From: Bacteroidaceae bacterium
GTDB taxonomy: Bacteria > Bacteroidota > Bacteroidia > Bacteroidales > Bacteroidaceae
Assembly (NCBI GenBank): GCA_024401115.1
Contig: JAKSLP010000001.1
Span: forward strand, 1-64,000
Length of the DNA stretch: 64,000 nt
Direction: 5' to 3'
Below the pieces are notes generated by a model, which saw only the letters and a list, made by a program, of their open reading frames with translations, had not been told where the DNA came from and searched no databases. Below, in pieces: positions 43,425 to 52,177 of this stretch; the first letter of the stretch is position 1; each line of letters starts with the position of its first letter. The position numbers were made by a program, and so were the translations under genes.

Positions 43425-44261
43425 ATGATACTCATTGCAGATAGTGGATCAACAAAGACAGATTGGGCGGTTCTTACTCAAACTGGAGTTGTGCTACGTA
43501 TACAAACTAAGGGAATGAATCCTTTTTTCCAAACGGAAGAACAGTTGGCCGAAGAACTGCGCAGTGCCTTGTTGCCTTGTTTGCCGTGTGAACCCGTACA
43601 GCAAGTTTATTTTTATGGAGCCGGCTGTACAGCAGAGAAGTGTCCTGTAGTAGCAGCGGTGCTGACTGAAGTCCTGAAGGTGCAGCAGATGGCAGAAGTC
43701 TATTCGGATATGGTAGGAGCTGCCCGTGGATTGTGTGGCCGTTCTGAGGGTATTGTCTGCATTTTGGGTACCGGTTCCAATTCCTGTTTGTACGACGGAC
43801 ATCAAATTGTGGCCAACGTGTCGCCTTTGGGCTTTATTCTCGGTGATGAAGGAAGCGGTGCCGTATTGGGCAAATTGCTTGTTGGTGACCTGTTGAAGAA
43901 TCAGTTAGGTGAAGAACTCAAACAGCAATTTTTACAACAATTTCATCTTTCGCCGGCAGATATTATAGATAAAGTTTACCGTCATCCGTTCCCTAATCGT
44001 TTCTTGGCTTCACTCTCGCCATTTTTATCTCAACATCTGGATCACCCAGGTGTTCATCGGTTGGTCAAGCAGAGTTTTATGGCATTCCTAAAACGTAATG
44101 TTATGCAATACAACGGATTCGAGAATTTGCCGATTCATTTTATAGGAAGCATTGCCTACCATTTCCGTCCAGTGTTGGAGGAGGCTATAAAAGAAAGTGG
44201 ATTACACATGGGAAAAGTGATGAAGGCACCCATGGAAGGATTAATGGAATATCATTCGTGA
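43425..44261 (+). CDS. murK: N-acetylmuramate/N-acetylglucosamine kinase (BadF/BadG-like ASKHA)
   Basis: 278 residues, cytoplasmic. ASKHA phosphate loops are visible: DSGSTKTDW (6-14), and GTGSNSCLYDG followed by GFILGDEGSGAVLG. This BadF/BadG-type kinase family includes MurK, which phosphorylates MurNAc and GlcNAc at O-6. The MurK call comes from its position between a permease and murQ. GlcNAc from N-glycan breakdown may use it too, since no other GlcNAc kinase is in the window. Confidence 0.85.
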   Translation: MILIADSGSTKTDWAVLTQTGVVLRIQTKGMNPFFQTEEQLAEELRSALLPCLPCEPVQQVYFYGAGCTAEKCPVVAAVLTEVLKVQQMAEVYSDMVGAARGLCGRSEGIVCILGTGSNSCLYDGHQIVANVSPLGFILGDEGSGAVLGKLLVGDLLKNQLGEELKQQFLQQFHLSPADIIDKVYRHPFPNRFLASLSPFLSQHLDHPGVHRLVKQSFMAFLKRNVMQYNGFENLPIHFIGSIAYHFRPVLEEAIKESGLHMGKVMKAPMEGLMEYHS

Positions 44262-44267
44262 AAGAGT

Positions 44268-45080
44268 ATGTTTGAAAAAATTACAGAGCAATCGTCACTC
44301 TATAATGACTTGGAAAAGAAAAGTGTGCTGGAAATCCTAAAAGAGATTAATTCTGAGGATCAGAAAGTAGCCCTTGCTACTCAGCGCGCTATTCCTCAGA
44401 TAGAGAAGTTGGTTTCCCAAATTGTCCCCCGAATGAAGCAGGGAGGACGCATTTTTTATTTAGGGGCAGGAACCAGTGGACGATTAGGTGTACTGGATGC
44501 TTCTGAAATCCCGCCAACTTTTGGTATGGAACCATCCTGGGTGGTAGGGTTGATTGCTGGTGGTGATAAAGCCCTGAGAAACCCTGTAGAGAAAGCCGAA
44601 GATGATACAGAGAAAGGATGGGAAGAATTAAAAGAACATGATGTGAATGAATTGGATACGGTGATTGGTATAGCAGCATCAGGAACAACGCCCTATGTGA
44701 TAGGTGCTTTGCATCAGGCCCGTACACATGGCATATTGACAGGTTGTATTACCAGTAATCCGGATTCACCTCTGGCCGCTGAAGCAGATGTTCCTATTGA
44801 GATGATTGTGGGACCGGAATATATCACGGGCAGCTCGCGTATGAAAAGTGGAACGGGACAGAAGATGATTCTAAATATGATTACCACTTCAGTGATGATT
44901 CAATTGGGCCGAGTGAAAGGAAATAAAATGGTGAACATGCAGCTCAGTAATCAGAAACTGGTTGAACGTGGTACCCGTATGCTGATGGAGGAACTGGGTT
45001 TGCCTCAAGATCGTGCCAAGGATTTGCTTCTGCAGTATGGAACAGTAAAAAAAGCAGTAGATGGTTTCAGTAAACAGTAA
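44268..45080 (+). CDS. murQ: N-acetylmuramic acid 6-phosphate etherase
   Basis: 270 residues. It removes the lactyl ether of MurNAc-6-P, giving GlcNAc-6-P and D-lactate. The SIS domain has GRIFYLGAGTSGRLGVLDASE (55-75), GGDKALRNPVE, GIAASGTTPYVIGAL (134-148) and GSSRMKSGTGQK (190-201), all diagnostic for MurQ. It starts 6 bases after the kinase stop and ends 4 bases before the hydrolase gene. Confidence 0.97.
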   Translation: MFEKITEQSSLYNDLEKKSVLEILKEINSEDQKVALATQRAIPQIEKLVSQIVPRMKQGGRIFYLGAGTSGRLGVLDASEIPPTFGMEPSWVVGLIAGGDKALRNPVEKAEDDTEKGWEELKEHDVNELDTVIGIAASGTTPYVIGALHQARTHGILTGCITSNPDSPLAAEADVPIEMIVGPEYITGSSRMKSGTGQKMILNMITTSVMIQLGRVKGNKMVNMQLSNQKLVERGTRMLMEELGLPQDRAKDLLLQYGTVKKAVDGFSKQ

Positions 45081-45084
45081 AATA

Positions 45085-46965
45085 ATGAAAATACTTCTCA
45101 TAGTCTTATTATCTTTCCTTCCTATGCTGGCTTTTGCCCAGCACCTGGAAAAAGTGGCTCCAGAGCAGGTGGGTATGGACAATCGTCACCTGCAGTATGC
45201 AGACGCTGCCATTAATCAAGCCATAGCCGAAAAAAACATACCCGGTGCGGTATTGGCGGTAGTTCGACACGGAAAGATGGCCTATTTGAAAGCTTACGGT
45301 AACAAGCAAATATATCCGACTCAAGTGCCGATGACCACTGAGACCATTTTCGATATGGCTTCGTGTAGTAAGGCAATGAGCACTGCCGTTTGTGCGATGA
45401 TTTTGGCAGAACGCGGCCAAATACGAATGCTGGATGCTGTGAACACATATTTCCCGGAGTTCCAAAACTGGAAACCGAAGGATGGCGGGGAGGAGGTAAC
45501 CATTCGAATCGAACACCTGATGACACATACCAGCGGATTGCCCCCATATGCTCCTACTCAGGAATTAATGAAACAATATGGCTCACCGAATCCGAAAGGT
45601 CTATTGCAGCATATTTGTAACGTTCAGCGTGACTTTGAGCCTGCAACTGATTTTCAATACAGTTGTTTGAATTTTATAACCTTGCAGCATATAATTGAAA
45701 AAGTTAGTGGACAGAGTTTGCGCGATTTTGCCCGTGAGAATATTTTTGATGTGTTGGGTATGGACTATACCGATTACTTGCCTTGCGCCCCTGACAAAAG
45801 GGGAAATTGGAAGAATACGTCCGAGGCTCATTGGGCATCGCTGATGCCTGTGGGACAGGATTGGCGTACAATAGTGGCACCTACGACAAAGGAGGGCAAG
45901 GACAGTGTCCTGATAGGTCAGGTACATGATCCGTTGGCCCATTTTATGAACGGTGGTGTCAGTGGTAATGCCGGGGTATTTTCGTGTGCAGAGGATATCG
46001 CAGTGTTGTGTGCGGCCCTGCAGAATGGAGGTGAATGGAATGGTCGTCGCATTATGTCGCCACTCACGGTTAAGGCTATGCGTAGCGTGCCTCGTAGGGA
46101 AGCCACAATTGGTCGCACTTTAGGATGGGATTGCTTTACTGATTATGCATCAAACAATGGCGATATTTTCTCACCCAATACCTACGGACATACGGGATTC
46201 ACTGGAACTAGCATTGTTATTGATCCGGATAACGATACCAGTGTGATTTTGCTTATTAATGCCGTGCATCCCGAGGAGGGACATAGTGTGGTGCGTCTAC
46301 GCTCATTGGTTAGCAATGCTGTGGCTGGCAGCATTATCCAGGATGGAGCCATGTGGCAAGGCGAGACCTACAATGCACATTGGTGGGAGCGTTACCTGCA
46401 GTTTCAGCAGCAGCCAGTCCGGTCAGATGATACCGTGCTTTTGGGTAATAGCCTGACCGAAAACGGTGGCGATTGGGCAGGACTGAAATGGCCTGTGCGC
46501 AATATGGGTGTCATCGGTGACGACATTGCCGGCATCAATAGCCGTTTGAATCAGGTGCTTGAAGGTCATCCCGACCGGCTGTTTCTGATGGCTGGCATCA
46601 ATGACGTGTCGCATCAGCTCAGTACTGATGAGATTGTGTCACAGCTTGCAGCCCTTGTGGACCGTATTTTGCGGGAATCGCCTCAGACCCGGTTGGTATT
46701 GCAGAGCCTTTTGCCTATCAATGAATCCTTCGGGCGTTACAGCCGTTTGACGGGTAAGACCGATCAGATACCCCAGATTAATGAACGTTTGCAGCAGTTG
46801 GCCCAGCAACGAGGCATCCCATATGTGAATCTTTTTCCTTTGTTTTGTGAGAATGGTACAACTGTGTTGCGTTCCGAATTAACCACCGATGGGTTACATC
46901 TCAATAAAAAAGGGTATGATATTTGGTGCAAAGCATTAAATTCTATATCTTTGCAAGCAAAGTAA
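45085..46965 (+). CDS. Beta-lactamase-fold serine hydrolase fused to SGNH esterase
   Basis: 626 residues, signal peptide 1-18. Residues 25-420 are a class C/penicillin-binding-type serine hydrolase: Ser93-x-x-Lys96 (ASCSKAM), Tyr192 (QYSCLN) and His370-Thr-Gly. Residues 450-620 form an SGNH hydrolase: block I LLGNSLTENG (Ser457), GINDV (Asn507) and DGLHLN (Asp603, His606). Block I has GNS where GDS is usual. As the last gene of the murein operon, a D-amino-acid peptidase/amidase plus an O-acetyl-peptidoglycan esterase would fit, but this is inference. The start at 45085 gives the signal peptide. A consensus promoter for the next gene lies inside its last codons. Confidence 0.85.
   Translation: MKILLIVLLSFLPMLAFAQHLEKVAPEQVGMDNRHLQYADAAINQAIAEKNIPGAVLAVVRHGKMAYLKAYGNKQIYPTQVPMTTETIFDMASCSKAMSTAVCAMILAERGQIRMLDAVNTYFPEFQNWKPKDGGEEVTIRIEHLMTHTSGLPPYAPTQELMKQYGSPNPKGLLQHICNVQRDFEPATDFQYSCLNFITLQHIIEKVSGQSLRDFARENIFDVLGMDYTDYLPCAPDKRGNWKNTSEAHWASLMPVGQDWRTIVAPTTKEGKDSVLIGQVHDPLAHFMNGGVSGNAGVFSCAEDIAVLCAALQNGGEWNGRRIMSPLTVKAMRSVPRREATIGRTLGWDCFTDYASNNGDIFSPNTYGHTGFTGTSIVIDPDNDTSVILLINAVHPEEGHSVVRLRSLVSNAVAGSIIQDGAMWQGETYNAHWWERYLQFQQQPVRSDDTVLLGNSLTENGGDWAGLKWPVRNMGVIGDDIAGINSRLNQVLEGHPDRLFLMAGINDVSHQLSTDEIVSQLAALVDRILRESPQTRLVLQSLLPINESFGRYSRLTGKTDQIPQINERLQQLAQQRGIPYVNLFPLFCENGTTVLRSELTTDGLHLNKKGYDIWCKALNSISLQAK
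46922..46953 (+). promoter_or_regulatory. Promoter inside the end of the hydrolase gene
   Basis: TTTG at 46922-46925 and TATCTTTG at 46946-46953 are spaced by 20 bp, an exact match to the Bacteroidota pattern, 23 bases before the next ATG. The following gene is therefore likely transcribed separately. Confidence 0.65.
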
Positions 46966-46976
46966 TATTTTTTGTA

Positions 46977-47570
46977 ATGAAGAAAAGTTTATACATTATA
47001 TTTCAGTTATTTGCCGTGTTTTTCTCATTGAATGCCCAGGCTCAAGTGCGCTTTGGTGTTACCGGTGGTCTGTTGGTTAATAAGGTCAATGTAGAGAATC
47101 CCAAGACAATGGCTGATAACTATACTGGCTGGTATGTGGGACCCACCCTCGAAGTGGGCGTTCCGGGTACAGGCATCAAAGTGGACGGCTCGGTGTTGTA
47201 TACCCGCAATGGAGCCAAGTTTAGAGGACTAAACGACACCTCCAACATTGATGAGGCTAGCTATACCCATGAAGCTGACTATGTGTCCATTCCTGTTAAT
47301 CTGAAACTAGTGCTGGGTTCTAGCAGAGCCGTGGCGGTGTATGTGTCTGCCGGTCCTCAATTTGATTACGTTATCAGTGAGAACGATAAGCACGATTGTT
47401 CTGTTACTTTCTCCAAGACTCAGATGAGTTTCAATGTGGGTGGCGGTGTCCGTTTGCTCAAGCATCTGCAGGTGGGTGTATATTACAATTTCCCTACCGG
47501 CCATACTGCTAAAATGCCAGAGATTATCGAGAACAAGATGTGGCATGCCAATGCTGTGCTGTTTTTCTAA
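46977..47570 (+). CDS. Small outer-membrane beta-barrel protein
   Basis: 197 residues with a signal peptide (SLNAQAQ). Alternating aromatic strands (VRFGVTGGLLVNKV, GWYVGPTLEVGVPG, ADYVSIPVNLKLVLG, VAVYVSAGPQFDYV) and the terminal ANAVLFF end mark an 8-10-stranded porin-family or PorT-like barrel, common in Bacteroidota. The start at 46977 gives the signal; a longer reading overlaps the hydrolase gene. Its function is unknown. It may be co-transcribed with the receptor-like gene that follows. Confidence 0.75.
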   Translation: MKKSLYIIFQLFAVFFSLNAQAQVRFGVTGGLLVNKVNVENPKTMADNYTGWYVGPTLEVGVPGTGIKVDGSVLYTRNGAKFRGLNDTSNIDEASYTHEADYVSIPVNLKLVLGSSRAVAVYVSAGPQFDYVISENDKHDCSVTFSKTQMSFNVGGGVRLLKHLQVGVYYNFPTGHTAKMPEIIENKMWHANAVLFF

Positions 47571-47617
47571 GAACCGTCTCGGTCGCATTCAGCATGCTTC
47601 AATTTATCATGGTTAAG

Positions 47618-49939
47618 ATGAAAAAGCAAATCAAAGTTTGGACCTTGGCTTTGCTAGGTTTTTTTGTGAGCTTAGGAGTGAATGCACAAACCTTGAGTGG
47701 CAGAGTGACTGATGCTAATGGCTCCCCTTTGTCTTTTGTTAATATAGTGCTGATGGCTCAGCCAGATTCCACTTTCATAACGGGAACCACCAGCGATGAA
47801 CAAGGAATGTTCACGTTGCAGCAACCTGAACACGACTATTGGCTCCGTTTATCCTCAATAGGTTACGAAACTTTATATCTATCATCGCAAAACCAGAATG
47901 CCTGGGGCACTTTGGTCCTTCAGCCAGCGTCTACCCAGTTGGGCGATGTGGTAGTGAAGGGTAATCTGCCAACCCATAAGCTGACCGCTTCGGGCATGCA
48001 GACTCAGGTGCAGGGTACCGTTCTACAGCAGGTGGGAACTGCCGAGGACATTCTGGCCCATGTGCCCGGATTGCAGAAAAAGAACTCTGGTTACGAGGTG
48101 TTTGGAAAGGGAACCCCTATCATTTATATCAACGGCAGGCTGGTGCGTGACCTCAGTGAATTGGACCAATTGAAGAGCAACCAGGTGAAAAGTGTTGAAC
48201 TGATAACTTCACCCGGTGCACGTTACGATGCCACAGTTCGTGCGGTGATCAGAATCCGTACGCTCCAGGCTCAGGGCGAAGGATGGGGTATAGATGCCCG
48301 CAGTACCTGGCAGCAGTCCAGTAATGCCGATCTGCTCAATCAACTTAGTTTGAATTACCGAAAAAGAGGTTTGGATTTTTTCGGCATGGCATCGTTTGAT
48401 ACGAACGGAGATTATCAGCATTCGCCTATTATTCAGGACATTCAGGCTGATACCCTTTGGCGGCAACAAAACAGGGCAGACAGCTATACCCGTCGTAGGA
48501 TGGGAAAGGCGCAGTTGGGCGTAAACTGGCAATTGAATGATGATAATGCCTTGGGCATTCGTTTTGACACCAAAAGAATGTTGCATTTTGCCAGTACCGG
48601 AACAGTCATCAGTGACATTTTTGCCAACAGCCAGCTCTTTGATCACATGGAGAATGCCAATGACGACTATTTGGATAAGTCGTACACGCACGATGCCAAT
48701 GTGTATTACAACGGAAAGTTGGCCGGTTGGAGCATTGATTTGAATGCCGACTGGGAAAACAGCCGTCAGAACTATGGTTCCGTGTTTACCGAGAAAAGCG
48801 ATGCATTTGATGACCGCACTTTTGACAGCAAGAATCAGATACAGCACACACTCTGGGCAGCCAAACTGGTGATGAATCATGATCTTTGGGGAGGTGAGGT
48901 ATCTTTGGGAGCAGAATATACCTATACCGATAGGCATGACGATTACATCAATCCCCAGAACATTGTACCCACATCATACGCCCAGTTGAAGGATAAGGGC
49001 ATCGCCCCATTCCTGGAATATGCCCATGCACTTCCACACGGTAACGTGAAGTTCGGATTGCGTTATGAGGCTATGCAGTTTGATTATTACCACAACGGCC
49101 AGCACATGGATGAACAGAGCCGCTCGTTCCACAATTGGTTCCCCAGTCTGTCGCTGGCTATGCAGTGGGGTAAGGTGCAAACCGTGATGAATGTTGTTAT
49201 GAAGACCGTTCGCCCCACATACAGGGATTTGAGCGGTAATGTTAGTTATGTGAATCGTTTCACGTTGCAAACCGGAAATCCTTATTTGAAACCGGCTACC
49301 GTTTACGACTTTAACGTGCAGGCTATGTGGAAGATCTGGAGCTTTACCACTGGATATGCCGATACGCGAAATGTGGTACTGGATTGGGCAGAACAGATGG
49401 TGGGTCAAGCTTCAGTCACTGTTTTGGGTAAGGAAAACTTCAAAAGTTCTAAAGTCTTTAATGCACAGTTGGTCGCTGCTCCTCATCTTGGTTTTTGGCA
49501 TCCTCAGTTTATGGCAGGAGTATCTCAGCCTTGGTTGTCTGTGCCAACTGCTACAGGCATAATGCGTTTCAACAAGCCGATTTTTGTGTTTCACACAGGT
49601 AATACGTTCCAGTTCTCGCCAACATTTATAGGTGAATGCAGTCTGCAGTGCGTCACCCCAGGAAATGAGGCAAACATGAAGATAGATAAAGCTATTATCA
49701 CCGCTGGTGCCAGTGTTACCAAGACTTTCCTAAACAATCGTTTTTCGCTGAAGGTTGGAGTAAGCGATATTTTCTATCACGATGAATCAGTAGTACTTTA
49801 CAACAGGCAGATGCAGATTCACCAAGGCAACCATACTGATAGTCGTCATCTGGATGTTACCCTCAGGTATGTAATAAATACTTCACGCAGCCATTACAAA
49901 GGTACTGGTGCTGGAAATGCAGAAAAAGTCAGGTTGTAA
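47618..49939 (+). CDS. TonB-dependent receptor-like outer-membrane protein (OMP_b-brl_3 type)
   Basis: 773 residues: signal peptide 1-23, carboxypeptidase-regulatory-like domain (25-100, LSGRVTDANGSPLSFVNIVL), plug (about 112-220, LGDVVVKGNLP, IIYINGRLVRD, VKSVELITSPGARY) and a long barrel. It belongs to the Bacteroidota outer-membrane beta-barrel group without a SusD partner. The substrate is unknown. ATG 47609 is an alternative start three codons earlier. It ends convergently against the EamA transporter gene without a clear terminator. Confidence 0.85.
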   Translation: MKKQIKVWTLALLGFFVSLGVNAQTLSGRVTDANGSPLSFVNIVLMAQPDSTFITGTTSDEQGMFTLQQPEHDYWLRLSSIGYETLYLSSQNQNAWGTLVLQPASTQLGDVVVKGNLPTHKLTASGMQTQVQGTVLQQVGTAEDILAHVPGLQKKNSGYEVFGKGTPIIYINGRLVRDLSELDQLKSNQVKSVELITSPGARYDATVRAVIRIRTLQAQGEGWGIDARSTWQQSSNADLLNQLSLNYRKRGLDFFGMASFDTNGDYQHSPIIQDIQADTLWRQQNRADSYTRRRMGKAQLGVNWQLNDDNALGIRFDTKRMLHFASTGTVISDIFANSQLFDHMENANDDYLDKSYTHDANVYYNGKLAGWSIDLNADWENSRQNYGSVFTEKSDAFDDRTFDSKNQIQHTLWAAKLVMNHDLWGGEVSLGAEYTYTDRHDDYINPQNIVPTSYAQLKDKGIAPFLEYAHALPHGNVKFGLRYEAMQFDYYHNGQHMDEQSRSFHNWFPSLSLAMQWGKVQTVMNVVMKTVRPTYRDLSGNVSYVNRFTLQTGNPYLKPATVYDFNVQAMWKIWSFTTGYADTRNVVLDWAEQMVGQASVTVLGKENFKSSKVFNAQLVAAPHLGFWHPQFMAGVSQPWLSVPTATGIMRFNKPIFVFHTGNTFQFSPTFIGECSLQCVTPGNEANMKIDKAIITAGASVTKTFLNNRFSLKVGVSDIFYHDESVVLYNRQMQIHQGNHTDSRHLDVTLRYVINTSRSHYKGTGAGNAEKVRL

Positions 49940-50860
49940 TTACTTCTTTCCGCCGCTCACCAACCATACACCGGAAAAGATGAGAAGGGTATACAAGGCT
50001 GTATGCCAATCCACAATGGCCAGTCCCATCAGGGCGCTGAGTACGGCACTGGCTACCGGACGGATATAGTTGTACATGGCCACCGCAGTAGGACGGACAG
50101 CTTTCTGGCCGATAGGCAGCAGAATATAGCACAGTACACTGCATATCAACACGATAAAGGCAATGTCTCCCCAACCGTGAAGAGGCATTTCAGACCAGTT
50201 GGACTGTTGAAAATCACCAATTAGGAATGGTATCATAACAATGGCAGACCAGGTGAACATCCACATCATGCTGGTGAATGCACTGTACTTTTTCAATACT
50301 TTTCCGAACAGTACCAGATACAGTGCTCCACAGACCTGCGATACAAAGCAGAGTGTATTACCCAACATCGGGTTGGTGGCATGAGTTGCTATATCGGTCT
50401 TACCATTGAAAATAAATGCCAAAGCACCGGCAAAACCCAAACAAACACCCAAGGCACGCTTCCACGACATTTTCTCATGAATCAGTAGTACACTGAAAAT
50501 CAATGTAAGAATAGGTGTGGTACTGCACACTACGGTAGCCTCTATGGGGCTGGTGTAATTGGTTCCAATGATATTGAGCGAGGTGCTGAGCGTGATGCAC
50601 AGCATGGCGGCAAAGAACAGCTGAAGCATGTCCTTGCGGTCCACTTTCTCATGCTTGATCCACTTTTGGGGCAGAAGCAGGTACAGCAACCAAAATACAG
50701 ACGCACCAGCCACTACACGGGTGCCTGCCAGCATCCATGGACTAATCAAACCCAGGTTCATCACGTCTTTCGAAAAGGGTGACATCACGCCCCAGGCCAC
50801 ATTGCAGAATATAAGGGCCATGTGGCCCATAAGTAAATTCTTATTCTCTTTTGTTGTCAT
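49940..50860 (-). CDS. EamA/DMT-family transporter
   Basis: 306 residues with ten predicted hydrophobic helices and the two EamA repeats (GHMALIFCNVAWGVMSPFSKD and GNTLCFVSQVCGALYLVLFG). Substrate unknown; relatives export metabolites or amino acids. The start at 50860 is chosen because the hydrophobic region and a TAACTTTG box 41 bases upstream fit. A frame extending a further 109 residues runs through the divergent promoter region and is rejected. Confidence 0.85.
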   Translation of the reverse strand: MTTKENKNLLMGHMALIFCNVAWGVMSPFSKDVMNLGLISPWMLAGTRVVAGASVFWLLYLLLPQKWIKHEKVDRKDMLQLFFAAMLCITLSTSLNIIGTNYTSPIEATVVCSTTPILTLIFSVLLIHEKMSWKRALGVCLGFAGALAFIFNGKTDIATHATNPMLGNTLCFVSQVCGALYLVLFGKVLKKYSAFTSMMWMFTWSAIVMIPFLIGDFQQSNWSEMPLHGWGDIAFIVLICSVLCYILLPIGQKAVRPTAVAMYNYIRPVASAVLSALMGLAIVDWHTALYTLLIFSGVWLVSGGKK

Positions 50861-50901
50861 AATCCGTAAATTTCTTTGCTTTGTGCTGTGTATTTGCGGG
50901 G

Positions 50902-50909
50902 CAAAGTTA
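50902..50909 (-). promoter_or_regulatory. -7 box TAACTTTG for the EamA gene
   Basis: Minus-strand TAACTTTG, 41 bases before the ATG at 50860, in a divergent region shared with coaBC. Confidence 0.5.
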
Positions 50910-50931
50910 GCGGTTTTCAGCATATATTTTG

Positions 50932-50939
50932 TAAATTTG
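50932..50939 (+). promoter_or_regulatory. -7 box TAAATTTG for coaBC
   Basis: TAAATTTG, 20 bases before the coaBC ATG at 50960. Confidence 0.5.
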
Positions 50940-50959
50940 CCGTGAAAAAGCATTAAATC

Positions 50960-52171
50960 ATGAATAACCTGAAAGGAAAGCATATCGTATTGGGCATCAC
51001 GGGCAGCATTGCGGCCTATAAAGCTTGCTATATCATCCGTGGATTGGTGAAGCGTGGCGCCGAGGTTCAGACTGTTATTACCCCTGCCGGACGTGAGTTC
51101 ATCACACCGGTCACCCTGTCCACCCTGAGCAGTAACCCTGTTATTACGGAGTTCTTCAGTAGCCGCGACGGTTCTTGGCACAGCCATGTGGACCTGGGGC
51201 TGTGGGCCGATGCCATGCTAGTGGCTCCGGCTACAGCATCCACCATCGGTAAGATGGCCAACGGCATTGCAGACAATATGTTGGTGACTACTTACTTGAG
51301 TGCCAAGGAACAGGTGTTCGTGGCTCCGGCCATGGATTTGGACATGTTCCGCCATCCTTCCACCCAGCGCAATCTGGATACCCTGCGTGCTGCGGGTGAT
51401 ATTATTATTGAGCCTGCCGCAGGCGAATTAGCCAGCCATCTGATTGGTAAGGGACGCATGGAGGAACCGGATAATATCATCCTGCGACTGGAGGAGTATT
51501 TTGCTCAGAAGGAGGGTGACATGCGTGGTAAGACAGTGCTGATTACCGTGGGACCAACCCATGAGAAGATAGATCCAGTACGTTTTATCGGCAACTATTC
51601 TACCGGAAAGATGGGTATGGCTCTGGCTGACGAATGTATGAGCCGTGGAGCTAAGGTGATTTTGATTGCAGGTCCTGTGACTGCTGCCCCACGATTCACC
51701 CCTGCGGTGCGCGAGGATGTGGAAAGTGCTGAGCAAATGTATCAGGCTACCATGAAGTACATTGCAGAGGCTGACATTGCCATCATGACGGCAGCAGTGG
51801 CTGACTATCGTCCTGAGGATCCAGTGACCGAGAAGATTAAGCGCGAGAAGAAGGAGAGCATGATGCTGGAACTGGTGCAGAACAAGGACATTGCTGCTGC
51901 AGTGGGTCGCTTTAAGCAGACTTCAGAGAAACCGCTGGTAACCGTGGGGTTTGCACTGGAGACAAGTGATGGCTTTGTCAATGCACAGGATAAACTGGCC
52001 CGCAAGAACCTGGACTATATTGTGATGAATTCCCTGCAGGATGCCGGTGCCGGTTTCGGTACCGACACCAATAAGGTGACAATTTTCAGTGCCACCGATG
52101 AGCAGACTTTCCCATTGAAGAGTAAGGCAGAGGTGGCGGAGGATATTATCAATACGATAGTTGAAAATTGA
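50960..52171 (+). CDS. coaBC: Bifunctional phosphopantothenoylcysteine decarboxylase / phosphopantothenate-cysteine ligase
   Basis: 403 residues, coenzyme A biosynthesis in the cytoplasm. CoaC flavoprotein half: GITGSIAAYKACYIIRGL (13-30), the catalytic His in SWHSHVDLGLWAD, and PAMDLDMF (PAM-type motif). CoaB half from about 190: VLITVGPTHEKIDPVRFIGNYSTGKMG, AAVADYRP and KIKREKKE. Ordinary length. A housekeeping gene with the next gene (NlpC/P60) starting 6 bases later. Confidence 0.97.
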   Translation: MNNLKGKHIVLGITGSIAAYKACYIIRGLVKRGAEVQTVITPAGREFITPVTLSTLSSNPVITEFFSSRDGSWHSHVDLGLWADAMLVAPATASTIGKMANGIADNMLVTTYLSAKEQVFVAPAMDLDMFRHPSTQRNLDTLRAAGDIIIEPAAGELASHLIGKGRMEEPDNIILRLEEYFAQKEGDMRGKTVLITVGPTHEKIDPVRFIGNYSTGKMGMALADECMSRGAKVILIAGPVTAAPRFTPAVREDVESAEQMYQATMKYIAEADIAIMTAAVADYRPEDPVTEKIKREKKESMMLELVQNKDIAAAVGRFKQTSEKPLVTVGFALETSDGFVNAQDKLARKNLDYIVMNSLQDAGAGFGTDTNKVTIFSATDEQTFPLKSKAEVAEDIINTIVEN

Positions 52172-52177
52172 CATTTT

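Noticed and set aside
50861..51187. N-terminal extension of the EamA transporter by 109 residues
   Set aside because: It would read through the divergent promoters and the start of coaBC; the polar sequence has no place in a ten-helix transporter.
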